Positions 18,446 through 27,105 of a DNA stretch of 64,000 nt are shown one piece after another. Within the stretch, counting starts at the first letter, position 1, and every line of letters starts with the position of its first letter. Made by a program: the position numbers and the translations under genes. The notes beneath the pieces are model-generated. The model was not told where the DNA came from, ran no database searches, and saw only the letters and a program-made list of their open reading frames with translations. The stretch is from Mucilaginibacter sp. UR6-1 (GTDB taxonomy: Bacteria > Bacteroidota > Bacteroidia > Sphingobacteriales > Sphingobacteriaceae), in NCBI RefSeq assembly GCF_020880975.1, contig NZ_JAJIWP010000002.1, forward strand, positions 1,105,102-1,169,101, given 5' to 3'.

Positions 18446-19493
18446 TATCGGGTACTACGTGCACCATCATGGGTCAGGGCACGTTATGCGTGCGATCTCT
18501 ATCAGCCGCGCCCTGCCGGATTGTACTATCACATTTTTAGGCAGCCGACTTGAAGAATATAAGAATCTGATGCCGGAAAATGTCAACTGCATTCATTTGC
18601 CGATGGATACGCCAGAAGCAGATGACGCAAATTTTATCCCGCTAAACCCTGTAGATGCACTTCACTATGCACCGTTAAATGTAAAAGGCATTCGGGATCG
18701 GAACCGGCTGCTGACTGAATTTTTCAGCAGCAATTATCCGCTTATACTTATCGTTGATGTTTCTGTGGAGATCGCGTTGCTGGCGAGGCTCTGCAGTGTT
18801 CCGGTCATTGTTGTTAGACAACATGGTAATCGTAATGACCCTGCTCACATGGCTGCCTACCAAAGTGCCAGCGCACTGCTTGCCCCGTACCATTTTAAAA
18901 TGCAGCGGTCAGAGGCGGCATGGTTGACAGACAAGACGATCTTTGCAGGAGGATTTAGCCGCTATGCGACTGACGATATAAAGAATATTCAAGAAATTGA
19001 TAATACGATCGCGATACTGACCGGCAGGGGCGGTACCAGTATCGACTTGAAATTCATAAACCACCTGGCAGATACCTGCAGATCATGGCGTGTTGAGGTG
19101 ATCGGCATATTAAACGAAGATTACACGCAGTTGCCTGAGAATGTAGTGCTATATGGTCATCTGCCTGATCCTATTAAAATATTAAGGCGTGCCAAGATCG
19201 TTATCGGCAATGCCGGTCATAACAGCGTGATGGAAATGGCCTCGATGAATAAACGTTTCATTGTGATACCTGAGAAGCGCCCATTTGACGAGCAGATAGA
19301 CAAGGCAGAGTTGTTGGAGGAATTGGGGCTCGCTACCGTTGTTCAGCCAAATCAGCTTTACGATACTAACTGGAAACGATTGCTTTCTGATACCACAAGA
19401 TCGGTGCCTGACTGGCGGGACCTTATTGATAACGATGCCGTTGGCAGGGCTGCCGATGGTATTCTGTCCGTATACCGATCTATCTATGTTTAA
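18435..19493 (+). CDS. GT-B glycosyltransferase, MurG/UGT-like
   Basis: This 352-residue protein has the N-terminal loop HHHGSGHVMRAISISRAL, like MurG and UDP-glycosyltransferases. Its C-terminal donor-binding region contains ILTGRGGTS and NAGHNSVMEMASMNKRFIV, the conserved block in which a His/Asn contacts the nucleotide sugar. It overlaps the preceding GT4 gene by 11 bp and converges on a GT2 gene with a 4-bp overlap of the two stop regions. Together the three probably act on one glycoconjugate, but no substrate can be named. Confidence 0.82.
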   Translation: MPVNIGYYVHHHGSGHVMRAISISRALPDCTITFLGSRLEEYKNLMPENVNCIHLPMDTPEADDANFIPLNPVDALHYAPLNVKGIRDRNRLLTEFFSSNYPLILIVDVSVEIALLARLCSVPVIVVRQHGNRNDPAHMAAYQSASALLAPYHFKMQRSEAAWLTDKTIFAGGFSRYATDDIKNIQEIDNTIAILTGRGGTSIDLKFINHLADTCRSWRVEVIGILNEDYTQLPENVVLYGHLPDPIKILRRAKIVIGNAGHNSVMEMASMNKRFIVIPEKRPFDEQIDKAELLEELGLATVVQPNQLYDTNWKRLLSDTTRSVPDWRDLIDNDAVGRAADGILSVYRSIYV

Positions 19494-20332
19494 GCTTCAA
19501 ATTTTTTTGCCGATTGGATTTCGCCTTCGTCAGGCAGCCGTTGTAATTCCAGCTTATCGTTATCCCAAATAATATAGCCGTGCTCTTTGAATTTCCTGAG
19601 CCAACCTGTCATAGGCCATGTGTCCCATTTATCCTTAAATAACTTCGCGTTGGTTATAATTTCCCTGATGTGATTTAACGGAGGATCATAACTCGGATGG
19701 TATTGGTGATAGGCTACAGCTTGTACCCACTGGATAGGCACCTTATTGCTTCGCGCCGAAAATGAAAAATCGGTATCCTCACCGCCATAGCCTGTAAAGT
19801 TTGCATCAAAGCCGCCGATACGTTCAAAAGTTGATCTGGTACATCCGAAGTTTAGCGACCAGAACAATTCGTAGCTGATCTCTTTGTTAAAATCCCTTAT
19901 CTGATCTGGTCTGCTTAGTATATCTAATTTATTAAACAGGTCGTCATCTTTACTCGCTTCCTTAGATAAATATCGGATTGGCCCGGTATAAAGCATATCG
20001 TTTGATGCAAATGCTGTTTTATATCTTTCGACCAGATCAATAGCAGGTATACAATCAACATCCAAAAAAATCATTAATTCGCAATGAGCTTTTTCAACCG
20101 CCATGTTTCTGGCCTCTGCCAATGGCAAATACCCCTCACGGTCAATCCGGTAAGTATTAATGGGAATGTTGAGAGATGGTAAATCCATGATCTCTTCGTT
20201 CATGAATATGATTACAATCTCATCTGGCTTTACGGTTAACCGACTTACACCTGCAAGTAGATTATGTAATGCTTCTTTTCTTTGATGTACTATAGTTAAT
20301 AGTGAGATTGATCGCATAAGATAAATGATCAT
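19490..20332 (-). CDS. Glycosyltransferase family 2 with galactosyltransferase-type C-terminus
   Basis: This 280-residue GT-A enzyme shows LLTIVHQRKEALHNLL near the N-terminus and the metal-binding DVD in LMIFLDVDCIPA (about residue 95). The C-terminal catalytic block GGFDANFTGYGGEDTDFSF matches the galactosyltransferase-type (Glyco_transf_7C) segment. The start may be 20332 or the in-frame ATG at 20317. It faces the other two glycosyltransferase genes on the opposite strand, and the stop codons overlap by 4 bp, leaving no room for a separate terminator. Confidence 0.85.
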   Translation of the reverse strand: MIIYLMRSISLLTIVHQRKEALHNLLAGVSRLTVKPDEIVIIFMNEEIMDLPSLNIPINTYRIDREGYLPLAEARNMAVEKAHCELMIFLDVDCIPAIDLVERYKTAFASNDMLYTGPIRYLSKEASKDDDLFNKLDILSRPDQIRDFNKEISYELFWSLNFGCTRSTFERIGGFDANFTGYGGEDTDFSFSARSNKVPIQWVQAVAYHQYHPSYDPPLNHIREIITNAKLFKDKWDTWPMTGWLRKFKEHGYIIWDNDKLELQRLPDEGEIQSAKKFEA

Positions 20333-20377
20333 TTATAAAGCTTTTAAAAGCTGAATTGTTTAAGCATCATTCTAAAT

Positions 20378-20497
20378 TTATTGATGACTTGATATATGTG
20401 ATGTCGAAATAACCGTTTTAATATTTGCTTCGGATACCCCGCTACTAATGCGAATGCCCAGCACGTGGCTGGGCAAATCGTTCATTATGGTTAACAT
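20378..20497 (-). pseudogene. Truncated SpoIIAA-like (STAS/SEC14) gene fragment
   Basis: A 39-codon frame begins MLTIMNDLPSHVLGIRISSG, which resembles the start of the SpoIIAA-like stress protein family (usual length about 120 residues). It then loses similarity and ends. It lies 19 bp after the SDR stop codon on the same strand, as expected for the last gene of the stress/redox operon. I infer a 3' deletion next to the glycosyltransferase region. Confidence 0.5.
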
Positions 20498-20516
20498 CGT
20501 ATTCTGATCAATCAAA

Positions 20517-21512
20517 TCAAGCTTTGCCGCCGCCATTTGCGCCGTAGATCTGTCCGGTCGAAAAGCTGGCATCACTGGCCGCTAATTGTACATAAATGGA
20601 GGCGAGCTCTACAGGTTGTCCGGGACGACCCAAAGCGGTCTGTCCGCCGAATTCTTTGAGCTTTTCCATGGTCGCTCCGCCGCTCACCTGCAACGGTGTC
20701 CAGATCGGGCCAGGCGCTACACCGTTCACACGAATACCTTTTGGCCCTAATTGTTTAGCCAGCGATTTTACATAATTCGAGGTCGCGGCTTTGGTCTGTG
20801 CATAGTCATACAGATCGCCTGATGGATCGGTAGCTTGTTCGGAGGTCGTACCGATGATCACCGAACCCGGTTTCAAATGCGGTAATGCCGCTTTGGTGGT
20901 CCAGAAAGGTGCGTATATATTGGTCTTCATGGTTGCGTCAAACGCTTCACTGGTAATATCCAGAATAGACTTCTGCGTTTGCTGCCTGGCAGCGTTGTTC
21001 ACCAGGATGTCCAGCCCGCCTAATTGTTTAACAGCTTCGTCAACCAGTTTTTTACAAAAGGCTTCGTCGCGCAGGTCGCCGGGGATGGCAATGGCTTTTA
21101 CGCCTTCCTTTTTCATCAAGGCGATTACCTCCTGCGCATCGGCTTCTTCGGTCGGATAATAATTGATGGCCACATCCGCGCCTTCACGGGCGTAGGCGAT
21201 GGCTGCAGCACGGCCCATACCGGAATCACCACCGGTGATGAGCGCCTTGCGGCCTTTCAGTCTTCCCGAACCCTTATAGCTTATCTCGCCATGATCGGGT
21301 TTCGGTGTCATTTTGCTCGCCAATCCCGGCCACTCCTGCTTTTGCTCTTGAAATGGTGGTCTGGGGTATTTAGTGGTTGGGTCTTCCAATTTTACGTTTT
21401 CCATGGTTTTGTTATTTACGGCACCAAAGGCTGGGGCAAGAGCTGCTGCCGCCAGCGTGGTACCCAGGCCGGCGGCCATCTGCCGTCGGCTCATTTTATT
21501 TTTTTCGTCCAT
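20517..21512 (-). CDS. Tat-exported SDR family oxidoreductase (YghA-like)
   Basis: This 331-residue protein starts with a twin-arginine signal (MSRRQMAAGLGTTLAAAALA, internal Met at residue 7), then an extended proline-rich linker as in YghA-type SDRs. The Rossmann motif TGGDSGMGRAAA lies near residue 92. NNAARQ and the catalytic YDYAQTK (Tyr-x3-Lys) follow, then the late PGPIWTPLQ segment. It would be an NAD(P)-dependent alcohol/aldehyde or sugar dehydrogenase acting in the periplasm. It starts 1 bp after the broken DUF6496-like gene, in line with an operon headed by the alcohol dehydrogenase at 21778-22986. Confidence 0.9.
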   Translation of the reverse strand: MDEKNKMSRRQMAAGLGTTLAAAALAPAFGAVNNKTMENVKLEDPTTKYPRPPFQEQKQEWPGLASKMTPKPDHGEISYKGSGRLKGRKALITGGDSGMGRAAAIAYAREGADVAINYYPTEEADAQEVIALMKKEGVKAIAIPGDLRDEAFCKKLVDEAVKQLGGLDILVNNAARQQTQKSILDITSEAFDATMKTNIYAPFWTTKAALPHLKPGSVIIGTTSEQATDPSGDLYDYAQTKAATSNYVKSLAKQLGPKGIRVNGVAPGPIWTPLQVSGGATMEKLKEFGGQTALGRPGQPVELASIYVQLAASDASFSTGQIYGANGGGKA

Positions 21513-21513
21513 C

Positions 21514-21690
21514 TCAATCTTTCTTTTTCGGTGTTTTAGCGCCTTCCTTCCGGGCTTCGGAAAGTCCGATGGCGACAGCTTGTTTTTTGCTGGTTACTTT
21601 TTTTTCCGCTACCTGTGTTCAGGGTACTTCTTTTTCTTCGTGTAGCGCCTTATGGATATTGTCCTGGGCTTTTTCAGAATATTTAGCCAT
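21514..21690 (-). pseudogene. DUF6496-like small gene interrupted by an in-frame TGA
   Basis: The frame starts MAKYSEKAQDNIHKALHEEK and, after a TGA at 21619-21621, continues without a shift as KKVTSKKQAVAIGLSEARKE to a lysine-rich end at 21514. The two halves together match the layout of the small basic DUF6496 family (about 55-65 residues), so a single point mutation appears to have broken it, or the assembly has an error. The start overlaps the end of the SDR fragment upstream, and the stop lies 1 bp before the complete SDR gene. Confidence 0.6.
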
Positions 21691-21778
21691 ACTGAATGCC
21701 TTTGGCGAACAGTTTTGCCAGCTCTTTACCGATCCCGCTGGTACCACCGGTGATCGGGGCTGTTTTTTGATTTTCCAT
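21683..21778 (-). pseudogene. N-terminal fragment of a second SDR gene
   Basis: Thirty-one codons encode an SDR start with the nucleotide-binding motif TGGTSGIGKELAKLFAKG, then end at a TAA. An SDR needs about 230 more residues, so this is a remnant, probably left by an internal deletion that brought the DUF6496-like gene up against it. Its ATG overlaps the stop of the alcohol dehydrogenase gene (TAATG), which shows the original operon coupling. Confidence 0.6.
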
Positions 21779-22986
21779 TAGTTCTCTATCTTTATGGGTT
21801 CTGTATTCTCGTTCTCTTTACGCTGTTCCCAGGGTTTCAAAACCACTTTCACACAATCCTCTTGTTTTTTATCAAAGATCTCGTAACCATGTGTCACTTC
21901 GCTGAGCGGTAAAGTGTGGGTAATGATATCGTCCAGGACAACTTTTTCAGTCTTCACCAGTTCGATCAGGTGGTCGATATAATTCAGTACCGGGGCCTGC
22001 CCCATTTTAAGGGTGATGCCCTTATCGAACAAGCGATGTAAGGGGAAGTTATCGTAGGTGGAACCATAGACACCCATAATGGATACGGTGCCCATGCGGC
22101 GTACGGCTTTGAAGGCAAGGTCGAGTACCTTCATACTGCCGACCTCGAAATTTATCAGCGCTTTGGCCTTGTCCACGATATTGCGTTCCGGCTCGAAACC
22201 GACCGCTTCCACACAAACATCGGCACCGCGGCCACCGGTCATTTCACGGATGGCTTCCACCACGTCTACTTCATTCGGGTTAAGGGTTTCAACATTGTTA
22301 ACCTTTTTAGCTTTTTCGAGGCGATAGTTCAACGGGTCAATAGCGATAACACGACTGGCACCGTTCAGCCAGGCCGCCTTCTGCGCCATCAGGCCAACAG
22401 GGCCTGAACCGAATATGGCGACCACTTCGCCGCCTTTGAGCTGCGCCCAGTCGATAGCTGACCAGCCGGTAGGAAAAATATCGGTAAGGAAGAGTACCTG
22501 CTCATCGCTCATGTTCTCCGGAACGATGCGCGGGCTGATGTCGGCGTAAGGAACGCGGACATATTCGGCCTGCCCCCCGGAATAACCGCCGTACAGATCG
22601 GTATAGCCGAACAGGGCCGCGCCTTTCTGGTCGGCCATGTCGCCATTGGGGCCATAATGCTTGTAATTCGAATTCTCGCAAGCAGGTGATGCCTCGTGCT
22701 GGCAAAAGAAACAATGGCCGCAGGAGATCGGGAAAGGTACGACCACGCGGTCGCCTTTTTTCAGGTTCTTTACGCCTTTGCCGACTTCTTCGACGATGCC
22801 CATGAATTCGTGGCCCATCACCATCGGTTTGGGCTGTGGTACGCCGCCGCTCAGGATATGCAGGTCGGAACCGCAAATGGCCGTCGAGGTGACTTTCAGG
22901 ATCACGTCGGAATCCGCTAATAAACGCGGGTCTTCTACAGTGTCATAGCGAATATCGCCGGGTTTGTGAAATACTGCTGCTTTCAT
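21778..22986 (-). CDS. Zinc-dependent alcohol dehydrogenase, formaldehyde dehydrogenase-like
   Basis: This 402-residue medium-chain dehydrogenase has catalytic zinc ligands in AICGSDLH and MGHEFMG. The structural-zinc cysteines lie in SCGHCFFCQHEASPAC, and the NAD-binding motif is FGSGPVGLMAQ. Length and motif order match the FdhA/glutathione-independent formaldehyde dehydrogenase group common in soil bacteria. It heads a minus-strand operon followed by an SDR fragment, a broken DUF6496-like gene, a Tat-exported SDR and a truncated SpoIIAA-like gene, a set typical of detoxification or general-stress clusters. Confidence 0.92.
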   Translation of the reverse strand: MKAAVFHKPGDIRYDTVEDPRLLADSDVILKVTSTAICGSDLHILSGGVPQPKPMVMGHEFMGIVEEVGKGVKNLKKGDRVVVPFPISCGHCFFCQHEASPACENSNYKHYGPNGDMADQKGAALFGYTDLYGGYSGGQAEYVRVPYADISPRIVPENMSDEQVLFLTDIFPTGWSAIDWAQLKGGEVVAIFGSGPVGLMAQKAAWLNGASRVIAIDPLNYRLEKAKKVNNVETLNPNEVDVVEAIREMTGGRGADVCVEAVGFEPERNIVDKAKALINFEVGSMKVLDLAFKAVRRMGTVSIMGVYGSTYDNFPLHRLFDKGITLKMGQAPVLNYIDHLIELVKTEKVVLDDIITHTLPLSEVTHGYEIFDKKQEDCVKVVLKPWEQRKENENTEPIKIEN

Positions 22987-23193
22987 AATAGATGTAAATA
23001 TTGATGTATATGATTAACTTAAAAGAAAAAAATTTGTTTAATAATATTTGAGATAGCAAACACCTGACGCCTGGAGTTCGTATGGTGACATCGAATGATC
23101 ATCAACTGATAGCTAACTGTAATAAGATTATCGTATCAAAATTGCTCGCCTTACCTAACGCTAAAAGGAATCAATAACATTTTATCGGAATAG

Positions 23194-23373
23194 TTGAAAA
23201 AAGCAATTCCTGCCTCAAAACCGCTTTTATCACTGCTGCATGGGTGGGCCGTGCGAGTTAAGGACTACTATTGGTGTGCGTTATTCGAACGCCTTCGTAA
23301 ACAGATGAAAGTACAGAAGGCCATTGTAGCTATTGCTGAAAAATACTTAAGTCGTTCACGAAAAGTCAGATAA
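23194..23373 (+). mobile_element. Degenerate C-terminal remnant of an IS110-like transposase
   Basis: An open frame of 59 codons without its own start reads through YYWCALFERLRKQMKVQKAI and VAIAEKYLSRSRKV to TAA at 23371. This resembles the C-terminal end of IS110-family transposases (a tyrosine-rich helix, ERLRxxGK and AxxAIAxKLL). The rest of the element is missing. It ends exactly where the truncated jetC gene ends on the other strand, so insertion or later deletion of this element probably removed the end of jetC. Confidence 0.4.
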
Positions 23374-24682
23374 ACTTACTATAGTTTAAGGTTTTAGTCT
23401 TAAAAAGTTCTTCTTCATTTTTAATCCGCTGTTCATCAAGTATATTTCTTTTCAATAGACATTGCGCTTTTTGTTCTTCAAATAATTCCTTGCTCTGAGG
23501 ATTTAAAGCTAAATCGAGAATATCTGCGAGTTTGTTGTAATCATTTATTTCCCGCACTTTCTCATCCTTGGTTTTTGTGAGTTCCCGGTTCCTGTTCTTT
23601 AAAGTACTAATTTGAGAACCTATAGCATCTTCTTTAATTTGGAGCTCAAGGTCCCTTTCCTCATTATTAAGACGTCCGATCTCATCTTCGTTTTCTGAAA
23701 TAGTATCGGAAAGCATTGTCAGTTTTTTTCTTTGGTCTGCAATAAATTCTTCGCTAAGTGCCTTTTGCTTTAAAGAAAACCATAGCGGGGCAACTTCTTT
23801 AAATAGTTCCTGTTCGAGTACTTCTGTTTTTAATTTAGATAGGACAAATGCCTTTTCGCGGATCGGTGTTAATAGCTCAATTTGCCTGTAAGATTTTTCT
23901 ATGGTTCTGTGAGCGTCATCGAGCGTTTTAAAATGGCTCTTTATTTTTTGAAATTCAGTTTCAGAATCCCTTTCTTCTAACATTTGGATACGCACAAATT
24001 CATCAAGATTACCTAAAATTTTCAGCCCTATAGTCTGGCTAAATAGCGTATGTGCTTTTTCTGACCTTAGACCAAATACTTTTTGCATTAGCCTGCCATA
24101 TTCGCCGGGACTTTCCATTAAGTACACGAATTCTTTTGTACCCTGCTTGGCGTATTTTTGTTTTAGCCTTTTTTTCCAATCACCTTCACTATCAAATGGC
24201 GAAAAATCATTCTCGATGGATAATGAGTTATATGATAATACGAATGTACGTTTGAGTTCACTACCGGAAAACCACCTGGCTTGAGCAAGTGTAACGAATA
24301 ATGATTCATTCTTAAATACCGCCAGAATAACGGACTGAACTTTATTCTTTTCACCCCTTAAACGTTTTATTTCTTTAATATTAGTAAGTAGGTCTTCGCT
24401 CTCGCCATATTCACCCAACACATAACTTTCCTCTGTACGTTCACCTTTGGAGCCCGCAGTCTGGTTATAATACCGCATCCTTTTTTCGGGGACAAGCAAT
24501 GTAAGCAGGCCATCAACCAGCGTTGTTTTACCTGATGCATTAGCTCCAGTGAGTAACGATGTCTCACCTTGCGGGTGTATGGACCATACCTTATTGTCAA
24601 AAGTTCCCCAGTTCCAGACCTCGTAAGTATGCAGCCTAAAACCCGACTCACTTGGTTTTGTGCTAAACAGACTTAAATTCAT
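23366..24682 (-). CDS. jetC: Wadjet JetC, SMC-like ATPase, C-terminally truncated
   Basis: JetC is the SMC/MukB-like motor of the Wadjet defence complex, which extrudes and cleaves plasmid DNA with JetA, JetB and JetD. The first part is well preserved: the Walker A motif GANASGKTTLVDGLLTLL lies near residues 46-63, the YNQTAGSKGERTEESYVLGE block follows, and a coiled coil begins near residue 300. The protein stops at 438 residues, while the family is about 1,100. The second coiled-coil arm, the ABC signature and Walker B are therefore absent. The stop overlaps an IS110-like remnant. It overlaps jetB by 20 bp. Without its C-terminal ATPase half the protein cannot form a working motor. Confidence 0.85.
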   Translation of the reverse strand: MNLSLFSTKPSESGFRLHTYEVWNWGTFDNKVWSIHPQGETSLLTGANASGKTTLVDGLLTLLVPEKRMRYYNQTAGSKGERTEESYVLGEYGESEDLLTNIKEIKRLRGEKNKVQSVILAVFKNESLFVTLAQARWFSGSELKRTFVLSYNSLSIENDFSPFDSEGDWKKRLKQKYAKQGTKEFVYLMESPGEYGRLMQKVFGLRSEKAHTLFSQTIGLKILGNLDEFVRIQMLEERDSETEFQKIKSHFKTLDDAHRTIEKSYRQIELLTPIREKAFVLSKLKTEVLEQELFKEVAPLWFSLKQKALSEEFIADQRKKLTMLSDTISENEDEIGRLNNEERDLELQIKEDAIGSQISTLKNRNRELTKTKDEKVREINDYNKLADILDLALNPQSKELFEEQKAQCLLKRNILDEQRIKNEEELFKTKTLNYSKFI

Positions 24683-25253
24683 CTTCTAATAATTTTTTAA
24701 AACGTGTTAGTTCTTCTACAGTTATTCTAGCTTTTAATATGCGTTTTACTTCGTAGCGATGTTCATCAGGGTCTGCAGATCCTTTGTCAACCAATTTCAG
24801 CAGCCCCATTTTTTCGCAAGCTTCCAAATGGCTGTTCAGTTCCCGGATAAATTTAAGCTCGTTGGTTTTCTCCTTAAAGAACAATTCAAGCCTGTCTCGA
24901 AATTCCTTAGCAGTAATGTACAGGTTGACCGTCTCCACATCATTCGCCTCAAATTCCTGAAGCCACTCCCGCAATAAAACACAAACTAATGTAAGTTCAT
25001 ATGATAGTGGCATTCTTCTGATCAAGCCAATTGTGGTTCCTAAATCATCCAACAAAACCTGTTTCAGATAAGCATATCCATCACGCTCATCAATGATGAG
25101 CTCAATAGCAATTTTTTCAAAATATTTTGTCAGTTCTAATCGGTATTGGATTATTTCCGTCCAAATATCTGTTTGATCTTCAAAGATTAGGCCCTGCAAG
25201 AGCTTTACAGCCGGTTTTGCATATGGTGCAATATTAGCGAGGTTATTTTCCAT
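24663..25253 (-). CDS. jetB: Wadjet JetB (DUF4194)
   Basis: This is the kleisin-accessory (KITE/MukE-like) subunit of Wadjet, about 196 residues from the ATG at 25253, which lies 4 bp after the jetA stop. A longer frame from 25340 would overlap jetA by 83 bp and is unlikely. It shows the DUF4194-type helical start, FEDQTDIWTEIIQYRLELTK, and the winged-helix region EFRDRLELFFKEKTNELKFI. It is followed by GLLKLVDKGSADPDEHRYEV and a C-terminal helix. The gene order jetA-jetB-jetC is canonical and the gene appears intact. Confidence 0.85.
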   Translation of the reverse strand: MENNLANIAPYAKPAVKLLQGLIFEDQTDIWTEIIQYRLELTKYFEKIAIELIIDERDGYAYLKQVLLDDLGTTIGLIRRMPLSYELTLVCVLLREWLQEFEANDVETVNLYITAKEFRDRLELFFKEKTNELKFIRELNSHLEACEKMGLLKLVDKGSADPDEHRYEVKRILKARITVEELTRFKKLLEDEFKSV

Positions 25254-25257
25254 GTTA

Positions 25258-26742
25258 TTATTTACAGAATATAATTTGAGGCAGTTCAAGGTATTTATCT
25301 GACTTCTTATCAAATAGAATATTTTCTTTGATTTGGTCATTTACATAAAACATTGGAGAGAAGTTTATAAGGCTCACATACGCCAGCAGTTCCGCAAGGC
25401 CTTTCTCAATAGCAAAAACACCAACTACCTCTTTGAGAGTTACAGTGCCTTTATCCTGAAGGAGCTTATTTATATTATTTATTAAAATTTGTTTGTCAAT
25501 AAGGTCTGCACTGTAAATCTTTGACAGATCCTCTAAGTCAGACAATGTTAGCTGTCCTTTTTCAGCCTTACCCGAAAAGCTGGATTTCTCCATATACTCA
25601 CCAAGTTTGCGTTCAAGTGGCATTTGGAGGTAAGGCTTCCTCTCATCTATTTCTAAATACATGCCTTTTTCATTGGTAGCATATAATCTTTTGATAGCTA
25701 AATTTCTTATGGATGCCATCAGCTCACGTGTCTTTCTGGATTCAAGCTGATCTTTTGCAATAATTTCCCGGCTTAGTTTATCAGCTAGTACACCATTTTT
25801 GTCCAAAACCTTTCGTGCTGCGAGATGCAAAAGGGATTTGAGCTTGCGCAGGTATCGCGTATTTGTGGCAATTCCCCTGTCCTCCATTACCCTGTACACC
25901 TCTTTAGTAAGTAGCCGGAAATCAGACTGGCTAACATCGTCCATCATAAATTGCCAGAATGCATAAAAGCTCTTTCCCTGGCTGGTTTGCCGCAGTTCGT
26001 AAATTGCATCAAATGTTTCTTCCAAAATTCTCCCTTTTGTTAGATCCCCCTCTTGCTGGCTTTCATAAATACGCCTTGTAATTTCTTTAAAATTGTCTTC
26101 CACCTCCTTAAAATCACCAATGAGTTCATTTGCCAGCCTGTTTATTTCCTCATATCTTGATTTAATTTGATAGTCTTCGTAGGTACTGACGTAACCATCA
26201 ATTTTAATTTGACGGATCTCTTCGTCTATAACTTGCTTGCGACGCTCCAACTCTAATAATCTTTTTTCTTTATCTGGATTCGCATTTTCGACGATATCCC
26301 TCAGCTTATAGAAAATATCTTTAAATTTAGATTCCGTTCCTACAAATTCTCTTTCCTTTAAAAGATCAAAAACCTGAAATACCTTTTCTGTATATTTCGA
26401 TATCACAACGAGGGGTACCTTGCTGCTATCATCCATGACATTCCGCAAATAATTAGCATCAATCCAGCGATTGATATAAAGTTTTGCTTTTTCGTCAAAA
26501 TCCAAAATCAATCTTGATGAAATAAGGTCATCATCATCGTCACTATATTCCACTTTCTCTAAAAAATCGCCCAATTTCTGAATGAGTTGCTGGTAGGGAA
26601 TCGTTACCATATCGTTGGCTTTGTATTCCTGGTACAGAAACGCGATAAGGAGCGGAAGGCTTTTTGCCCGCAATAATTTCAATGAAACATGGGAATTGAC
26701 CAGGGATGTGATCTTTAATAAGGAAGAAAGCTGCTCAGACAT
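25258..26742 (-). CDS. jetA: Wadjet JetA (DUF3375), kleisin-like subunit
   Basis: This 494-residue protein is the kleisin (MukF/MksF-like) subunit that bridges the JetC heads. It starts with winged-helix-like helices (residues 1-80), then IDANYLRNVMDDSSKVPLV near 90-110, which is typical of the DUF3375 family. A long charged helix follows (about 155-240), then the stretch SFYAFWQFMMDDVSQSDFR. Length is normal and no damage is seen. It is the first gene of the jetABC operon. The 363-bp space upstream must hold the promoter, but no clear TAnnTTTG box for this strand is seen. The nuclease gene jetD is missing. Confidence 0.87.
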   Translation of the reverse strand: MSEQLSSLLKITSLVNSHVSLKLLRAKSLPLLIAFLYQEYKANDMVTIPYQQLIQKLGDFLEKVEYSDDDDDLISSRLILDFDEKAKLYINRWIDANYLRNVMDDSSKVPLVVISKYTEKVFQVFDLLKEREFVGTESKFKDIFYKLRDIVENANPDKEKRLLELERRKQVIDEEIRQIKIDGYVSTYEDYQIKSRYEEINRLANELIGDFKEVEDNFKEITRRIYESQQEGDLTKGRILEETFDAIYELRQTSQGKSFYAFWQFMMDDVSQSDFRLLTKEVYRVMEDRGIATNTRYLRKLKSLLHLAARKVLDKNGVLADKLSREIIAKDQLESRKTRELMASIRNLAIKRLYATNEKGMYLEIDERKPYLQMPLERKLGEYMEKSSFSGKAEKGQLTLSDLEDLSKIYSADLIDKQILINNINKLLQDKGTVTLKEVVGVFAIEKGLAELLAYVSLINFSPMFYVNDQIKENILFDKKSDKYLELPQIIFCK

Positions 26743-27105
26743 CGATAATTTATAGCTAAAGAATATTTGTATTACTATTAAAATCTGTATACCGTAAGGT
26801 CACTTAGTTGAGGGGCGATTTGAAGGTATTTAAAGACCACTAAGGGTAAATGGTAAAGGAAATGTTCTATATCATAACAAGGATGGTTTAAGCTAATTTA
26901 ATAAAAAAATAATTTCATTTACAATTCAGACTCTTAACATTATTGTACTATTTATAATGTTGAAGTCACGATTTGATATAGCCTGTTTTGCAACATTTTT
27001 AAAACTTCAATAATACTAAAAGTATTAGCTTTGTTACACCAGCCTTTTCTATAAATAATCATCTTTAATTGGGCGCTTTACAAGGCCTGACTACAACATA
27101 TAATC
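26743..27105. other. Divergent intergenic region between jetA and the UPF0489 gene
   Basis: AT-rich space of 363 bp that must contain promoters for both flanking genes. TAGCTTTG at 27026-27033 matches the TAnnTTTG box for the plus-strand gene, although a well-placed TTG upstream is missing. I see no small gene or repeat. Confidence 0.35.

Noticed and set aside
21024..21781. Plus-strand frames of 90-171 codons over the SDR and DUF6496 region
   Set aside because: Antisense to genes with clear family motifs; composition is rich in Phe and Ser, typical of shadow frames.
25254..25340. Upstream start for jetB giving 225 residues
   Set aside because: It would overlap jetA by 83 bp, while the ATG at 25253 sits 4 bp after the jetA stop and gives a normal family start.
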